Shown: positions 1 to 8,857, numbered from the stretch's first letter. The stretch: DNA of 64,000 nucleotides from Ensifer sp. USDA 6670 (GCA_000421085.1 ATWE01000012.1:1-64000); one strand, 5' to 3'. The notes: generated by a model not told the origin, from the sequence alone. A program made the numbers and translations.

Positions 1-696
1 GGAAAGCCCTTTGGCGCGGCAAAAGCGCGTATAGTCCAGGTTCTCGACTTCGATGGTTCCGGACCGCGACAGGCGCGCAATCAGCGCGATATTTGGTATC
101 GCCAACGCCAAGGCCGGCAGCACTAGGTGCCACAGCCCGTTTCTGGTAAACACGCTCCATTCCTGGCCGAGGAAACCCACGGTCGCCCCTCTACCCCCGG
201 ACGGGAACCAGCCTGTCAGGATGGCGCCGACGAGGATGAGCATCATCGCCAGCCAGAAGGAGGGGATACTTAGCGCCGACACGCTCGCCTTCAGGACGGT
301 CCGATCGAACAGTGTGCCGCTCCGCCGGCCAGCGAGAAGGCCAAGCCCCGTCCCGAACGGCGCAGCGATCAGCATCGCGACTGAGGCAAGCTCCAGCGTC
401 GCCGGCAGCTTGCTCATCACCAGCTCGAAGGCAGGCAGATGATAGATGTATGAGGTGCCGAAGTTTCCGCTGATGACATTGTCGATGAAGGCGAGGTACT
501 GCCGCCAAACCGGCTGATCCAGTCCGAGCGCGATTGTCGCCTGCCGAATATCTTCGGGCGTGGCGGTTTCGATGTTGACGATGTTGAAAACCGGATTACC
601 GACGCTGTGGATGCCAATAAAACCGATCAGCGACATAAAGATGAGGAGCAGGAACGCTTGCGATAGCCTTCCCAATACGACCGAAATCATGCCCAT
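1..696 (-). CDS. Dipeptide/oligopeptide ABC transporter permease (DppB type), 3' end outside window
   Basis: Inner-membrane permease of a peptide-type ABC importer. The 232 residues present start MGMISVVLGRL, followed by a hydrophobic segment (about residues 12-30) and the NPVFNIV loop usual in DppB/OppB N-termini. Further hydrophobic segments follow, and the last residues seen (YTRFCRAKGLS) are the cytoplasmic EAA-type loop that contacts the ATPase. The frame is open to base 1, so the C-terminal portion is missing only because the window ends. The start lies 6 bases after the stop of the upstream binding-protein gene, so the two are co-transcribed. Family assignment is firm; substrate is unknown. 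Confidence 0.9.
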   Translation of the reverse strand, partial: MGMISVVLGRLSQAFLLLIFMSLIGFIGIHSVGNPVFNIVNIETATPEDIRQATIALGLDQPVWRQYLAFIDNVISGNFGTSYIYHLPAFELVMSKLPATLELASVAMLIAAPFGTGLGLLAGRRSGTLFDRTVLKASVSALSIPSFWLAMMLILVGAILTGWFPSGGRGATVGFLGQEWSVFTRNGLWHLVLPALALAIPNIALIARLSRSGTIEVENLDYTRFCRAKGLS

Positions 697-702
697 GATC
701 GC

Positions 703-2304
703 TTACTCCATTGCCGCAAGCGTCTGCATCGCGGTGGTCCAGCCGCGGGGGTGCATCACGTAGGAGCCGATCCGTGGGCCGAAACCGACGATGTGATGGA
801 AATGGTAGAGCGGGATGATCGGCTGGTCGGCCATCACCAGCTCGGTTGCTTCAGCCAGCGCCTGGTTTCGCTTCGGCCACTCCTGGATGCTCTCCGCCTT
901 TGCGAGCATCGCGTCGAAGGCAACGTTCTGATATTTGCCAAAGTTCAGGGCACCGGTTCCGCGTTCGGGGTTCGGGGATGCCAACAAGGTATGGAGGATG
1001 ATGTCGACCGCCTCGCCGGAAGTGCCGCCGTACCAGACGCCATAATCACCTGCGGCCCGCTTGGTATTGAAGACAGAGAACGGAGCTGCCGATGGCTGGG
1101 CGTTGACCCCAATGCGTGCCCAGCTTTGCGCGATGGCTTGAAGGCTCTCGGCGTCACCGGGATAGCGGCCGGCCGGTCCGGCAAGAACGAGGTTGAAGCC
1201 GTCTGGAAAACCGGCCTTCGACAGAAGCGCCTTTGCCTCTTGGTAGTTTGGAGGCACGGGCAGCAGTTTCGCCGAGGTGCCGGGCAGACCATTTGGAAAG
1301 ACCTGAGCGGCGGCTGTGCCATAGCCGGCGAGGATCTTGTCAACGAGAATGCCTCGGTCCGTCGCCATCGCAAGCGCCTGGCGAACCAGCGGGTTCTTGA
1401 AGGGATTGGCGATCGGCTCGCCCGCCTGGCCCGTCACACCAGGAAGCGTCTCTCGCGAAACGTCGAACTGCACGAAGTTGACGCGTGCCGCTCCGACGCT
1501 CGCGATCCGGGCGCCGCGATGCTTCAACGAGGCGACGTCGCGCGCCGGAATGGCATCGGCTACATCGGCCTCGCCAGTGCTGAGTGCCGCCACGCGCGCG
1601 GCGGGACTCTCGATGACCCGGAAGGCAACCTTGAGCCAAGCAGGTTTCTCGCCCCAATAGTCGTCGTTCCGGACAAGCCTCAGGCTCTCGCCGGAACTCC
1701 AGCTCTCGAACCGGTAAGGTCCGGTACCGACCGGCGAGTGACCGGCGTTGAGGTCCTCCGTCGTCTCAAACCCTTGCACGGGCCGGTTCATCACAAAGAT
1801 AGAGGAGAAGAATAGTGGCAGATTGGGCACTGCGTCGTTGGTCTCGATGACGACGGTCAGGGGATCGGAGGACGAGACCGACTTGATGCCGCTCATGTAG
1901 GAGCGAAAGCCGCCGCTCGGCGGTTTGAGGAAGTCACGGATGCGCTCGATCGTGTAGACGACGTCGTCCGCCCTAAACTCTGAGCCGTCATGAAATCGGA
2001 CGTTGTCGCGAAGCTTGAACTCCCATCGCGTGTCGGACAGTGGTCGCCAGGAGATGGCAAGGCCGGGCTTCAACTCAAGATTCTCATCCTGATAGACGAG
2101 GCGCTCGTAGATGTGGGAGAGCAGCGAGGTATTCTCGTTGAGATTGGCATAGTGCGGATCGAGGGTCATCAGCTTGTAGGACGTGGCAATCCGAAGCTCT
2201 TCTGGTTCCTGCGCCTGCGCCAGCGTTGACGGAGCGAACCCAAGGGAGATTGAGATCAGAAATGCGGAAAGCAGGCGTGCGCGAAATGGGTTTCCCAGTT
2301 TCAT
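703..2304 (-). CDS. Extracellular solute-binding protein family 5 (peptide/nickel-type ABC importer)
   Basis: Periplasmic receptor delivering substrate to the adjacent DppB-type permease. The 533-aa protein has a signal peptide (residues 1 to about 31, ending near LAQAQ) and the SBP_bac_5 fold signatures: LDPHYANLNENTSLLSHIYE near the mature N-terminus, WEFKLRDNVRFHDGSEF, and the late NPFKNPLVRQALAMATDR stretch. The length is typical of DppA/OppA proteins. It is the first gene of an operon running leftwards out of the window. Members of this family bind peptides, opines, glycosides or nickel, and the sequence alone does not say which. Confidence 0.92.
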   Translation of the reverse strand: MKLGNPFRARLLSAFLISISLGFAPSTLAQAQEPEELRIATSYKLMTLDPHYANLNENTSLLSHIYERLVYQDENLELKPGLAISWRPLSDTRWEFKLRDNVRFHDGSEFRADDVVYTIERIRDFLKPPSGGFRSYMSGIKSVSSSDPLTVVIETNDAVPNLPLFFSSIFVMNRPVQGFETTEDLNAGHSPVGTGPYRFESWSSGESLRLVRNDDYWGEKPAWLKVAFRVIESPAARVAALSTGEADVADAIPARDVASLKHRGARIASVGAARVNFVQFDVSRETLPGVTGQAGEPIANPFKNPLVRQALAMATDRGILVDKILAGYGTAAAQVFPNGLPGTSAKLLPVPPNYQEAKALLSKAGFPDGFNLVLAGPAGRYPGDAESLQAIAQSWARIGVNAQPSAAPFSVFNTKRAAGDYGVWYGGTSGEAVDIILHTLLASPNPERGTGALNFGKYQNVAFDAMLAKAESIQEWPKRNQALAEATELVMADQPIIPLYHFHHIVGFGPRIGSYVMHPRGWTTAMQTLAAME

Positions 2305-2414
2305 TTGAAGTTCCTTGTTTTAGTTCTCGGTAGAGTCGGAACACCGCGTTGAGGCAGTCCAAACGCGGGGGTTCCCAGAGCGAAACGCGTGCAAAGGTGC
2401 GGTGCGCATGGCTG

Positions 2415-3020
2415 TTAGGCTGGCGGCAGGCCGGGATCACGCGTCCTGTTGCACCATTCCCAATCAACCGCTCGAAGCTCAGGTTGGAGTTCGGGCGTTG
2501 ACAGGCGATTGCGTGCGCTCGCAACGGAGGCGGTATCAATCTCCAGGAGGTCGGCGACCACGGAGCGGATTTGTGGCCAGGGTTCTTCTTGGCATGTGGA
2601 GGAGGGTTGCCACTTTGTGACGACGGCGTGGAGCTTGGCCGTTGCACCCGCAACCGATCGTGCCGGTGTCCTCCACAGGGCTTCCGCGGCGTGGTCCTCC
2701 GCGGCAGATGCACGATCTTCAGCTTCGAGGGCCTCATCGTATGCTCGCAAAACCGCGGCTTGCTCAAGCGGTGGGGGCAAAACAACCGAAAAGAGCGATT
2801 TTTCGAGCCGCTGCTGGCGCAAGGTCGATTCGCTCAAACGTTGCCAGGCGGCACACCATTGATGCCATATGGCGAGCGCCGGATCTTCGTCGCATGCATC
2901 CGAGGACAGCTGTTTCGCCCGAGTAGGCTCTTGATTTGTGGGTAAAGACGCCGCCACCAAGGAATGAAAATCTCCCCGGGTGACCGTAGACAAAGTTCTG
3001 CTATTGTCGGAATCAGCCAT
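2415..3020 (-). CDS. Hypothetical protein, rhizobial accessory type
   Basis: A 201-aa soluble protein of unknown function, largely helical, rich in Ala, Glu and Trp. The N-terminal stretch TVTRGDFHSLVAASLP resembles a decayed twin-arginine-like leader seen in a family of small rhizobial proteins on mobile DNA. The centre is a likely amphipathic helix (AYDEALEAEDRASAAEDHAA), followed by TPARSVAGATAKLHAVV, a pattern I associate with hypothetical proteins near prophage or integrated elements. It is transcribed divergently from the small XRE regulator at 3154 and shares the 133-base gap with it. No catalytic motif is visible. Coding is likely from the coherent composition, but the exact start is uncertain. 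Confidence 0.6.
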   Translation of the reverse strand: MADSDNSRTLSTVTRGDFHSLVAASLPTNQEPTRAKQLSSDACDEDPALAIWHQWCAAWQRLSESTLRQQRLEKSLFSVVLPPPLEQAAVLRAYDEALEAEDRASAAEDHAAEALWRTPARSVAGATAKLHAVVTKWQPSSTCQEEPWPQIRSVVADLLEIDTASVASARNRLSTPELQPELRAVDWEWCNRTRDPGLPPA

Positions 3021-3134
3021 GATCCGAGCTCCTGACAGCTTGGTTGTGGTCAGGCTGTGCCCGGTGCTCGCAACACCAGGTACAGCCGCTAACGTGTACT
3101 CATATACAGGGCAACCTTAACATGCGCAACCAAA

Positions 3135-3153
3135 ATCACCATGGCATGGTGAT
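3135..3153. promoter_or_regulatory. Perfect 19-bp palindrome abutting the XRE start codon
   Basis: The arms ATCACCATG and CATGGTGAT flank a single G, and the palindrome ends on the base before the ATG of the XRE gene. XRE/Cro-CI regulators bind such palindromes, so autorepression is the simplest reading. There is no separate Shine-Dalgarno sequence, so the arm may also occlude translation as an RNA hairpin. Confidence 0.6.
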
Positions 3154-3339
3154 ATGAACGGAATTCAGTGTAAGTTGGCCCGCGTTGCGCTGGGTTGGGG
3201 AGTCCTTGAACTTGCAAAAGCAGCTAACGTCTCGACTCAAACGATCACCCGACTTGAGCGTGGAGACCAGCTCCGGGCGTCCACCTTGGAACGCGTCCAG
3301 CGCGTGCTGGAAGATGCCGGGATAGAGTTCATCCCTTAA
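3154..3339 (+). CDS. Small XRE-family HTH regulator, apparently truncated by a nonsense codon
   Basis: A 61-aa Cro/CI-type DNA-binding protein consisting of only the helix-turn-helix domain: QCKLARVALGWGVLELAKAANVSTQTITRLERG is the five-helix HTH_3 core (about residues 5-37), followed by a helix ending AGIEFIP. Family members in rhizobia usually continue with E-N-G-G-G-V-G-V-R and a basic tail. Here TAA at 3337-3339 replaces the expected Glu codon, and the same frame goes on as NGGGVGVRFKK to a second stop at 3373-3375. The HTH core is intact, so DNA binding may survive. A perfect palindrome sits directly upstream, consistent with autoregulation. Confidence 0.75.
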   Translation: MNGIQCKLARVALGWGVLELAKAANVSTQTITRLERGDQLRASTLERVQRVLEDAGIEFIP

Positions 3340-3375
3340 AATGGTGGCGGCGTGGGTGTTCGTTTCAAGAAGTAG

Positions 3376-3844
3376 TGGCAGGTTGGGCTGTCATGGCCCG
3401 AATGGGTCACGGCTCTTCGCAGAACGAGCACGTCGGTAGCAATCGAGGTCAGTTGATCAGCAAATTGCCCCAGGCGGGTAGCGGTTTACCTGATCCGACC
3501 GCCGGGCACATGTTTTGCCGTGGACAATTACGTGAATAGGCGCAGGCACTGGGACTCTCAATTTGCGGGAGCAAGAAGAGGACTGTTGCTTCAACTGATG
3601 AAGGCCTGCGGTTTGGTACCCGGCACAACTTCTTTTTTGGCTGGTGAGCGGCAGGTCGCGTAAGCACCACTATATCGGCGTTGCCGACGGAGTAGACGGT
3701 CCGTTACCGCCTTACCAAGTCAGCAACGGCTAGAACAGCTGACATCCAACTCTGGCAGCTCACGCACGCCACGGCCGTGGCCCGCGCCCCGCCGAATCCT
3801 CCCGAGGTCAAATGACCGTTGGCGCTGGCGTGACCGACTCGTCC
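3376..3844. other. Intergenic stretch without recognisable gene
   Basis: About 470 bases between the XRE gene and the end of the aminotransferase gene. Open frames here have no family resemblance and no convincing ribosome-binding site. No terminator with a clear T-run was found. Confidence 0.5.
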
Positions 3845-4957
3845 CTACGCCAGAATTGCCGCGATCGCGTCGGCCAGACGGTCCACATTCTCCATCCGGC
3901 AGGTTTCGCCCATCAGGCCGATTCGCCAGATGCGCCCGGCGAGCGGCCCGAGGCCTCCACCGATCTCGATCCCGAATTCATCGAGCAGGCGTCTGCGTGC
4001 GGGTGCGTCCTCCACGCCTTCCGGGATCCACACTGTATTCAGCTGCGGCAGTCGGTGCTCCTCGTCGACAACGAAGGCGACGTCGAGCCCTTGCAATCGT
4101 TCGGCCAGCCGTTCATGGGCGGCGCGGTGGCGCGCCCATGCGATCTCCAATCCCTCCCCAAGCAGGCGGTAAAGGCTCTCGTGCAGCCCGTATAGCGCGT
4201 TAACCGGCGCAGTGTGGTGATAGGAGCGGGCACCTTCCCCGTCCCAGTAGCCGAGCATCAGACCGAGATCGAGGAACCAGCTCTGGATCGGCGAATTGCG
4301 CGCCTTCACCGCCGCAACGGCGCGGTCGGAAAAGGTGATCGGCGCAAGGCCCGGCGGCGCGGACAGACATTTCTGCGTGCCGGCATAGACCACGTCCGCC
4401 TGCCAGTCATCGACCAGCACCGGAATCCCGCCCAGGCCAGTCACGGTGTCCACGACCGACAGCATGCCCGCTTCGCGCGCCAGGTTGCAGAGCGCGGCCG
4501 CATCCGACCGCACACCGGTCGAGGTCTCAGCGTGCACGAAAGCGAGCAGCTTGGCCTGCGGCGCCTCCAGGATCGATGCAAGGACCGCCTCGGGATCAAC
4601 AGGTTTGCCCCATTCGGCCGAAACCAGCCGTACCTCCGCGCCCGCGCGCCGCGCAATTTCGGCCATGCGTCCGCCGAATACGCCGTTTTGCGCGATGATC
4701 GCAGTGTCGCCCGGTTCGAGCAGCGTCACCAACGCCATCTCCATGGCGAGCGAGGCCGGGGCCGATAGCGGGAAGGTCACGCGGTTGTCTGTTCCGAAAG
4801 CGACGCGGAGTTGGTCCTTGATGAGGTCCATCAATCCGACGAAACTTGGATCGAGATGGCCGATCGTCGGTCGCGCCTGAGCCGCGAGCACTTCCGGCGC
4901 GACGTTGGACGGACCGGGGCCCATCAGCAGGCGGGGCGGCGGCGAAAAAGCATTCAT
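3845..4957 (-). CDS. Class V aminotransferase, alanine/serine-glyoxylate type
   Basis: A PLP-dependent enzyme expected to transfer an amino group from alanine or serine to glyoxylate (or a related oxo-acid). The 370-aa length fits the AGXT family. The N-terminal PPRLLMGPGPSNVAPEVLAA is the usual family start, SVVDTVTGLGGIPVLVDDW carries the PLP-binding Asp, and GTQKCLSAPPGLAPITFS contains the Schiff-base lysine (the K of TQKCL). The C-terminal GGGLGPLAGRIWRIGLMG is also diagnostic. The gene follows a CbbY-like phosphatase in the same direction, 123 bases apart. A glyoxylate role next to a phosphatase of the phosphoglycolate type would make a small two-carbon salvage unit, but that pairing is inference. 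Pyridoxamine-pyruvate transaminase is an alternative subfamily. Confidence 0.9.
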   Translation of the reverse strand: MNAFSPPPRLLMGPGPSNVAPEVLAAQARPTIGHLDPSFVGLMDLIKDQLRVAFGTDNRVTFPLSAPASLAMEMALVTLLEPGDTAIIAQNGVFGGRMAEIARRAGAEVRLVSAEWGKPVDPEAVLASILEAPQAKLLAFVHAETSTGVRSDAAALCNLAREAGMLSVVDTVTGLGGIPVLVDDWQADVVYAGTQKCLSAPPGLAPITFSDRAVAAVKARNSPIQSWFLDLGLMLGYWDGEGARSYHHTAPVNALYGLHESLYRLLGEGLEIAWARHRAAHERLAERLQGLDVAFVVDEEHRLPQLNTVWIPEGVEDAPARRRLLDEFGIEIGGGLGPLAGRIWRIGLMGETCRMENVDRLADAIAAILA

Positions 4958-5031
4958 TCGGGCATTCCTCTGCCGGCCGGTTCACCCGGCTTGTTGCTGC
5001 ACGGCGCAAAGATGACGGCACGCGCGCCGAT

Positions 5032-5046
5032 AAGTAAAGTTTACTT
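5032..5046. promoter_or_regulatory. 15-nt perfect odd palindrome upstream of aminotransferase gene
   Basis: AAGTAAA and TTTACTT flank one G, about 75 bases before the aminotransferase start, in the only A+T-rich part of the gap. It is a candidate operator; the regulator is not in the window. Confidence 0.35.
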
Positions 5047-5080
5047 TGTTTAGCCTTGCGCTAAGAAAAAGTTACCGCTG

Positions 5081-5836
5081 TCACTTGCAAGTGCGATGTT
5101 CCAGCAATGCCTCCAGGGTGGCGAGGTCGATCACATCCCCCGCCGGCTTCCAGCCACTGATGTGCCGCAGCGGTCGACCGAGCTCACCCAAGTGAGAAAC
5201 GACGCAATCGCCCTCCCCCAAATCCTCATCCTGGGTGTAGAGGCTCGGAGTCAGAATTACCGGCAGGCCGGCCGCTTTTGCCGCCAGCAGCCCATTGCGC
5301 GAGTCCTCAAAGGCAACGCATTCGCTGGGCGCCAGGTTAAGACGATCGAGCACCTGAAGATAGGCTGCGGGGTCCGGCTTCTTCCGGCTGACGTCCTCGC
5401 CTGTCACAATGGCCGAGAACCAACCCGCCCCGGTCCCGAACGCCGCCGCAATCAGGGCGTCGAAATTACCTCGGCTTGTCGTCGTGGCGACCGCCATCGC
5501 CAGTCCGCGTGCCCGTGCCTCGGCGATGAGACGCGTCACGCCCGGTCGGAGCGCTACGCCCGAAGCCGTTCTGAGCGCATAAAGCCTATTCTTTTCGGCA
5601 TGCAGCTCGGCGATCCGCGCCGTAGCGTCAGTCCCGACGTCGAGGCCCATGCTGTCGAAATAGTGACGGATGCGTTCCTTGCCGCCTGTGACCTTCAGGA
5701 GCTCGCAGTAAAGCTCACGAGGCCACTCCCAGGCGTGCCCGGCATTCGCAAACGCGTCGTTGAAGCAGATACGGTGAAGCTCCTCGGTTTCGGCGAGCGT
5801 CCCGTCCACATCGAAAATCAGCGCCTTGAGTAGCAT
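5081..5836 (-). CDS. HAD-superfamily hydrolase, CbbY / phosphoglycolate-phosphatase-like
   Basis: A cytoplasmic phosphatase of the beta-phosphoglucomutase/CbbY group, 251 aa. HAD motif I is FDVDGTLAETEELH (residues 8-21, nucleophile Asp and +2 Asp visible). A helical cap follows with the conserved KVTGGKERIRHYF stretch, motif II is in VATTTSRGNFDALI, motif III Lys is in VSRKKPDPAAYL, and motif IV is VAFEDSRNGLLAAKAAGL. CbbY proteins remove phosphate from sugar bisphosphates (xylulose-1,5-bisphosphate in Rubisco operons) or phosphosugars, but no Rubisco genes are in the window. It precedes the aminotransferase in the same orientation. Family is certain, substrate is not. Confidence 0.88.
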   Translation of the reverse strand: MLLKALIFDVDGTLAETEELHRICFNDAFANAGHAWEWPRELYCELLKVTGGKERIRHYFDSMGLDVGTDATARIAELHAEKNRLYALRTASGVALRPGVTRLIAEARARGLAMAVATTTSRGNFDALIAAAFGTGAGWFSAIVTGEDVSRKKPDPAAYLQVLDRLNLAPSECVAFEDSRNGLLAAKAAGLPVILTPSLYTQDEDLGEGDCVVSHLGELGRPLRHISGWKPAGDVIDLATLEALLEHRTCK

Positions 5837-6062
5837 TCGACCTGTCCTCCTTAGAAACGGTGCCCAAGCCCAGGTTAAGCGAAGTTCCCCCCGCGTCTAA
5901 CGGGAATTCGGTCGGCTCACTGTGACACGCTCTCTCGCCAGAAACACCGCAATGAGACCGTTCGCAGACAATGACGCGAGTTATTGCGCCGTCTGAATGG
6001 GCCGAGCATTCAGCCTTGGTTGGCAACTTAAAGCGCGATGTGCATTCGGCAACCGCGAGGGC

Positions 6063-6245
6063 ATGAAGTCTGTTCGCCAGTGCACTTGGACCTATGATCT
6101 CGACATGCTGGTCGCCACGCGCGGACGGGACTTTCCACTGTCGATGGTTGCCAGTCGGCTGCGGTGCCCTCGATGCGGATCGAGGAGGGTGGCGGTCGTG
6201 TTCATGCCACCGATCGAGGGTGATAGACGGCGAGGGGCTGCTTGA
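6063..6245 (+). CDS. Small hypothetical protein with a CPxCGS zinc-ribbon half
   Basis: A 60-aa protein starting MKSVRQCTWTYDLDMLVATRG. The segment RDFPLSMVASRLRCPRCGS ends in a CPRC pair. With Cys7 it could bind zinc, although a full four-Cys site is not visible. I recognise the DFPL-ASRLRCPRCGSRRV pattern as recurrent in small rhizobial proteins of unknown function. I chose the ATG at 6063 because GAGGG lies just upstream; an in-frame start at 5997 would add 22 unremarkable residues. It stands alone between the phosphatase gene (divergent) and the copper operon. Confidence 0.55.
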   Translation: MKSVRQCTWTYDLDMLVATRGRDFPLSMVASRLRCPRCGSRRVAVVFMPPIEGDRRRGAA

Positions 6246-6460
6246 TACTCAGTCGTCCTAGTGGTGAAAACCTAACCTTTACTGCCGGTGAAGGAGGGCT
6301 GCTCAGGGTGGAAAGCGGTCGCTCGCGCCTGTCACCCAGACGAAGCGATAAAATTCATAAGCGGACATTCAATGTACTCTCGGACGACTGAATCTCCGAG
6401 CATCGTCGGCTGCGACAGTCTGTAACTGGACTTGAGGCGGAAACAGGCTAGCATGAGCCG

Positions 6461-6802
6461 ATGGACAGACTTGCCCGCATGTTCGCAATCGTGCTGCTCG
6501 TGGTGTTTGCTGCGGGCACGGTTGCGCATGCGGCGAGTGTGACGAGCATGTCGCTTGCCATGTCTTCCTCAGCGATGGCTGACGGAGCCATGGGCGATTG
6601 CGATGGCTGTCCGCCTGCTGACGACGGCACGGCCTCGCTATGCATGCAGTTCTGTCTTGCTCCTCTTGTCGCGATTCCGGCGGCAGCAGGATTTGAGCTT
6701 CCGATCCTTTTAGGTGTCGACGTTGCGACGCCGCCAGCTGAAGAAATCGTTGGCCAAACTGGTCCACCCGATATTCCTCCTCCTCGGATCATCGTCCTTT
6801 AG
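6461..6802 (+). CDS. Small secreted Met/Cys-containing protein, first gene of copper cluster
   Basis: A 113-aa protein with a signal peptide (MDRLARMFAIVLLVVFAAGTVAHA) and a mature part carrying a Met-rich stretch (VTSMSLAMSSSAMADGAMG), then CDGCPPADDG and CMQFCLAP. These spaced Cys and Met residues suggest periplasmic Cu(I) binding. It lies 106 bases before the multicopper oxidase in the same direction, so a metal-handling role is inferred from both composition and context. It resembles the loose DUF2946/CopL-like group of small copper-associated proteins, but I cannot assign it firmly. Confidence 0.6.
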   Translation: MDRLARMFAIVLLVVFAAGTVAHAASVTSMSLAMSSSAMADGAMGDCDGCPPADDGTASLCMQFCLAPLVAIPAAAGFELPILLGVDVATPPAEEIVGQTGPPDIPPPRIIVL

Positions 6803-6908
6803 CCTGTGTCGCCGGCAGCTCCGGCACGTTTGGCGGATTCGCTTGCCGCCTGCGAACACGTTTCGCATGAGTCAGTCACGGCCCCGTTGGTTTTAGGATG
6901 GTTGAACC

Positions 6909-8378
6909 ATGTCCATGTACACCGCTCCGACGCTGACGCGTCGAGCTTTTCTCGCATCGGCGGCTGGAACAACCGCCGCAATGCTTCCCTTTTCGCTTGC
7001 CCTGCCGGCCACAGCCGGGACGCGCGAAATTTCGTTGCGGGCCGCCCAAGGGGGCATCCGCATTGTGCCGCCCGGCGAGACTGCCGCCTGGCTGTACAAT
7101 GATACCGTTCCGGGCCCGGAGATCCGCCTGCGCCAAGGCGACCGGCTGCGGGTCACTGTCAACAACGCTCTTGCCGAGGAGACCACGATCCATTGGCACG
7201 GCCTGCGCGTTCCAAACGCGATGGACGGCGTGCCGCATCTAACGCAGGCGCCGATCGAAGCAGGCGGGCGCTTTGTCTACGAGTTCGACGCGGTCGACGC
7301 CGGCACCTTCTGGTATCACCCGCACCAGAGAAGCTTCGAGCAGGTCGCGCGCGGTCTTTATGGCCCGCTGATCATAGAGGAGCGGGAGCCGGTGCGCGTC
7401 GACCGCGATGTGACCTGGATGCTCGGCGACTGGCGACTGACGAAATCCGGCGAATTGAGCAAGGATTTCGGCAACCGGCACGACATCCACCACAGCGGCC
7501 GCGTTGGTAATACGGTGACCATCAACGGCCGCGTGCCGGACGGTTTTGCCGTGAGAAAGGGCGAGCGCATCCGCCTGCGGCTGATCAACGCTGCCAACGC
7601 ACGCATCTTCAGCCTCGACTTTGCCGGGCACGAGCCGATCGTGATCGCGCTCGACGGCCAACCTGTCACGCCGCATGCGCCGGAGAAAGGGCTAATCGTG
7701 CTTGGGCCGGCGATGCGCGTCGACCTGATCATCGACATGACGGGCAATGCGGGCAGCCGATCCTCGGTCATGGACCGGTTCTATGAAGGGCTGGAATACC
7801 GGCTGGTCGAGCTTGTCTATGACGGAACGCCGCTGAGAGAGCGCGCACCGGACTGGCCGCTCGCCCTGCCGGCAAATCCGTTGCTGGAACCAGACCTCAA
7901 AGCAGCATCCCGTAACGAAGTTGTCTTCACAGGCGGCATGATGGGCGAAATGGTGGCGCAGGACATGGGTGAAAGCATGGGTCCGGGAACGCAGGGCGAC
8001 AGGAATTCGATGATGGGGGGAATGATGCGGATGATGCACTCCAATACCGCCTGGTTCATCAACGGTGTCGCCGCGGACGAGGCGAGTCATGACATGGCGC
8101 CGATGCTGACACTTGAAAAGGGCAAGAGCCACGTGATCGCGATGACCAACGCGACTGCCTGGCATCACCCGATCCATCTGCATGGCCATTCGTTTCGGGT
8201 GGGTTCCCGTAACGGTCAGCCAACGCATAATCGCGAATGGCAGGACACTGTGCTGATTTCGCCGCGCGAGAAGGTCGAGATCGCTTTCGTTGCCGATAAT
8301 CCCGGCGACTGGATGTTCCACTGCCATGTCCTCGAGCACCAGGCCGGCGGCATGATGGCTGTCTTCCGTGTCGCCTGA
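6909..8378 (+). CDS. Multicopper oxidase (CueO/CopA-like)
   Basis: Exported laccase-type oxidase, probably converting Cu(I) to the less toxic Cu(II) in the periplasm. The 489-aa protein begins with a Tat signal (LTRRAFLASAAG, residues 9-20). The copper ligands are all visible: HWHG at 95-98, WYHPH at 135-139, HPIHLHGHSF from 420, and HCHVLEHQAGGMM from 471, which contains the Cys-His bridge and the type 1 axial Met region. Between about residues 340 and 380 is a Met-rich insert (GGMMGEMVAQDMGESMG, then MMGGMMRMMHS), the feature that gives CueO cuprous-oxidase activity. The next gene starts 29 bases downstream. Confidence 0.93.
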   Translation: MSMYTAPTLTRRAFLASAAGTTAAMLPFSLALPATAGTREISLRAAQGGIRIVPPGETAAWLYNDTVPGPEIRLRQGDRLRVTVNNALAEETTIHWHGLRVPNAMDGVPHLTQAPIEAGGRFVYEFDAVDAGTFWYHPHQRSFEQVARGLYGPLIIEEREPVRVDRDVTWMLGDWRLTKSGELSKDFGNRHDIHHSGRVGNTVTINGRVPDGFAVRKGERIRLRLINAANARIFSLDFAGHEPIVIALDGQPVTPHAPEKGLIVLGPAMRVDLIIDMTGNAGSRSSVMDRFYEGLEYRLVELVYDGTPLRERAPDWPLALPANPLLEPDLKAASRNEVVFTGGMMGEMVAQDMGESMGPGTQGDRNSMMGGMMRMMHSNTAWFINGVAADEASHDMAPMLTLEKGKSHVIAMTNATAWHHPIHLHGHSFRVGSRNGQPTHNREWQDTVLISPREKVEIAFVADNPGDWMFHCHVLEHQAGGMMAVFRVA

Positions 8379-8406
8379 CTCCAGACAAATCCGAAAGGAG
8401 AACAAA

Positions 8407-8847
8407 ATGTCCAATTTCCTGAAAGCTCTTGTCCTCGCCTCTATCCTGTCAGGTGCCACTCCGGCGCTCGCCGGCGAAAAGGACGTCACGCTTTACAAGA
8501 ACCCGGAATGCGGCTGCTGCGAAGGCTATGCCGACTATCTGCGCGAAAACGGGTTCAATGTGACCGTCAAGCCGACGCATGACCTCGCAGCGATCAGCCG
8601 CGAGGCGGGCATTCCGGACGAGGTTCAGGGCTGCCATCTATCCATGATCGACGGCTATGCGGTGAGCGGCCACGTACCGATCGGCACGGTCACCAAGCTG
8701 TTGTCCGAGCGGCCCGACATCAAGGGCGTGACGCTGCCCGGCATGCCCATGGGTTCGCCGGGCATGAGCGGCACCAAGGAAGGCCCGTTCGAGATGCTGG
8801 AGATCCGGAAATCCGGCGGCATCGGCAGCGTCTACGCAAGGGAATAG
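8407..8847 (+). CDS. DUF411 periplasmic metal-binding protein
   Basis: A 146-aa exported protein of the DUF411 (CopG-like) family found in copper and silver resistance clusters. The signal peptide is MSNFLKALVLASILSGATPALA. The family core begins VTLYKNPECGCCEGYADYL with the CGCC metal site, and continues with EVQGCHLSMIDGYAVSGHVPI, which carries a further conserved Cys and His. I chose the ATG at 8407 because AAAGGAG lies 8 bases upstream and the signal peptide follows directly; a longer frame from 8368 overlaps the oxidase gene. It probably carries copper between periplasmic partners, which is inference from the motif and the operon. Confidence 0.9.
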   Translation: MSNFLKALVLASILSGATPALAGEKDVTLYKNPECGCCEGYADYLRENGFNVTVKPTHDLAAISREAGIPDEVQGCHLSMIDGYAVSGHVPIGTVTKLLSERPDIKGVTLPGMPMGSPGMSGTKEGPFEMLEIRKSGGIGSVYARE

Positions 8848-8857
8848 GAGCAGTCGA

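Noticed and set aside
751-1815. 354-codon open frame on the plus strand
   Set aside because: Lies antisense to the peptide-binding protein gene, whose signal peptide and family motifs are clear. High G+C creates long empty frames.
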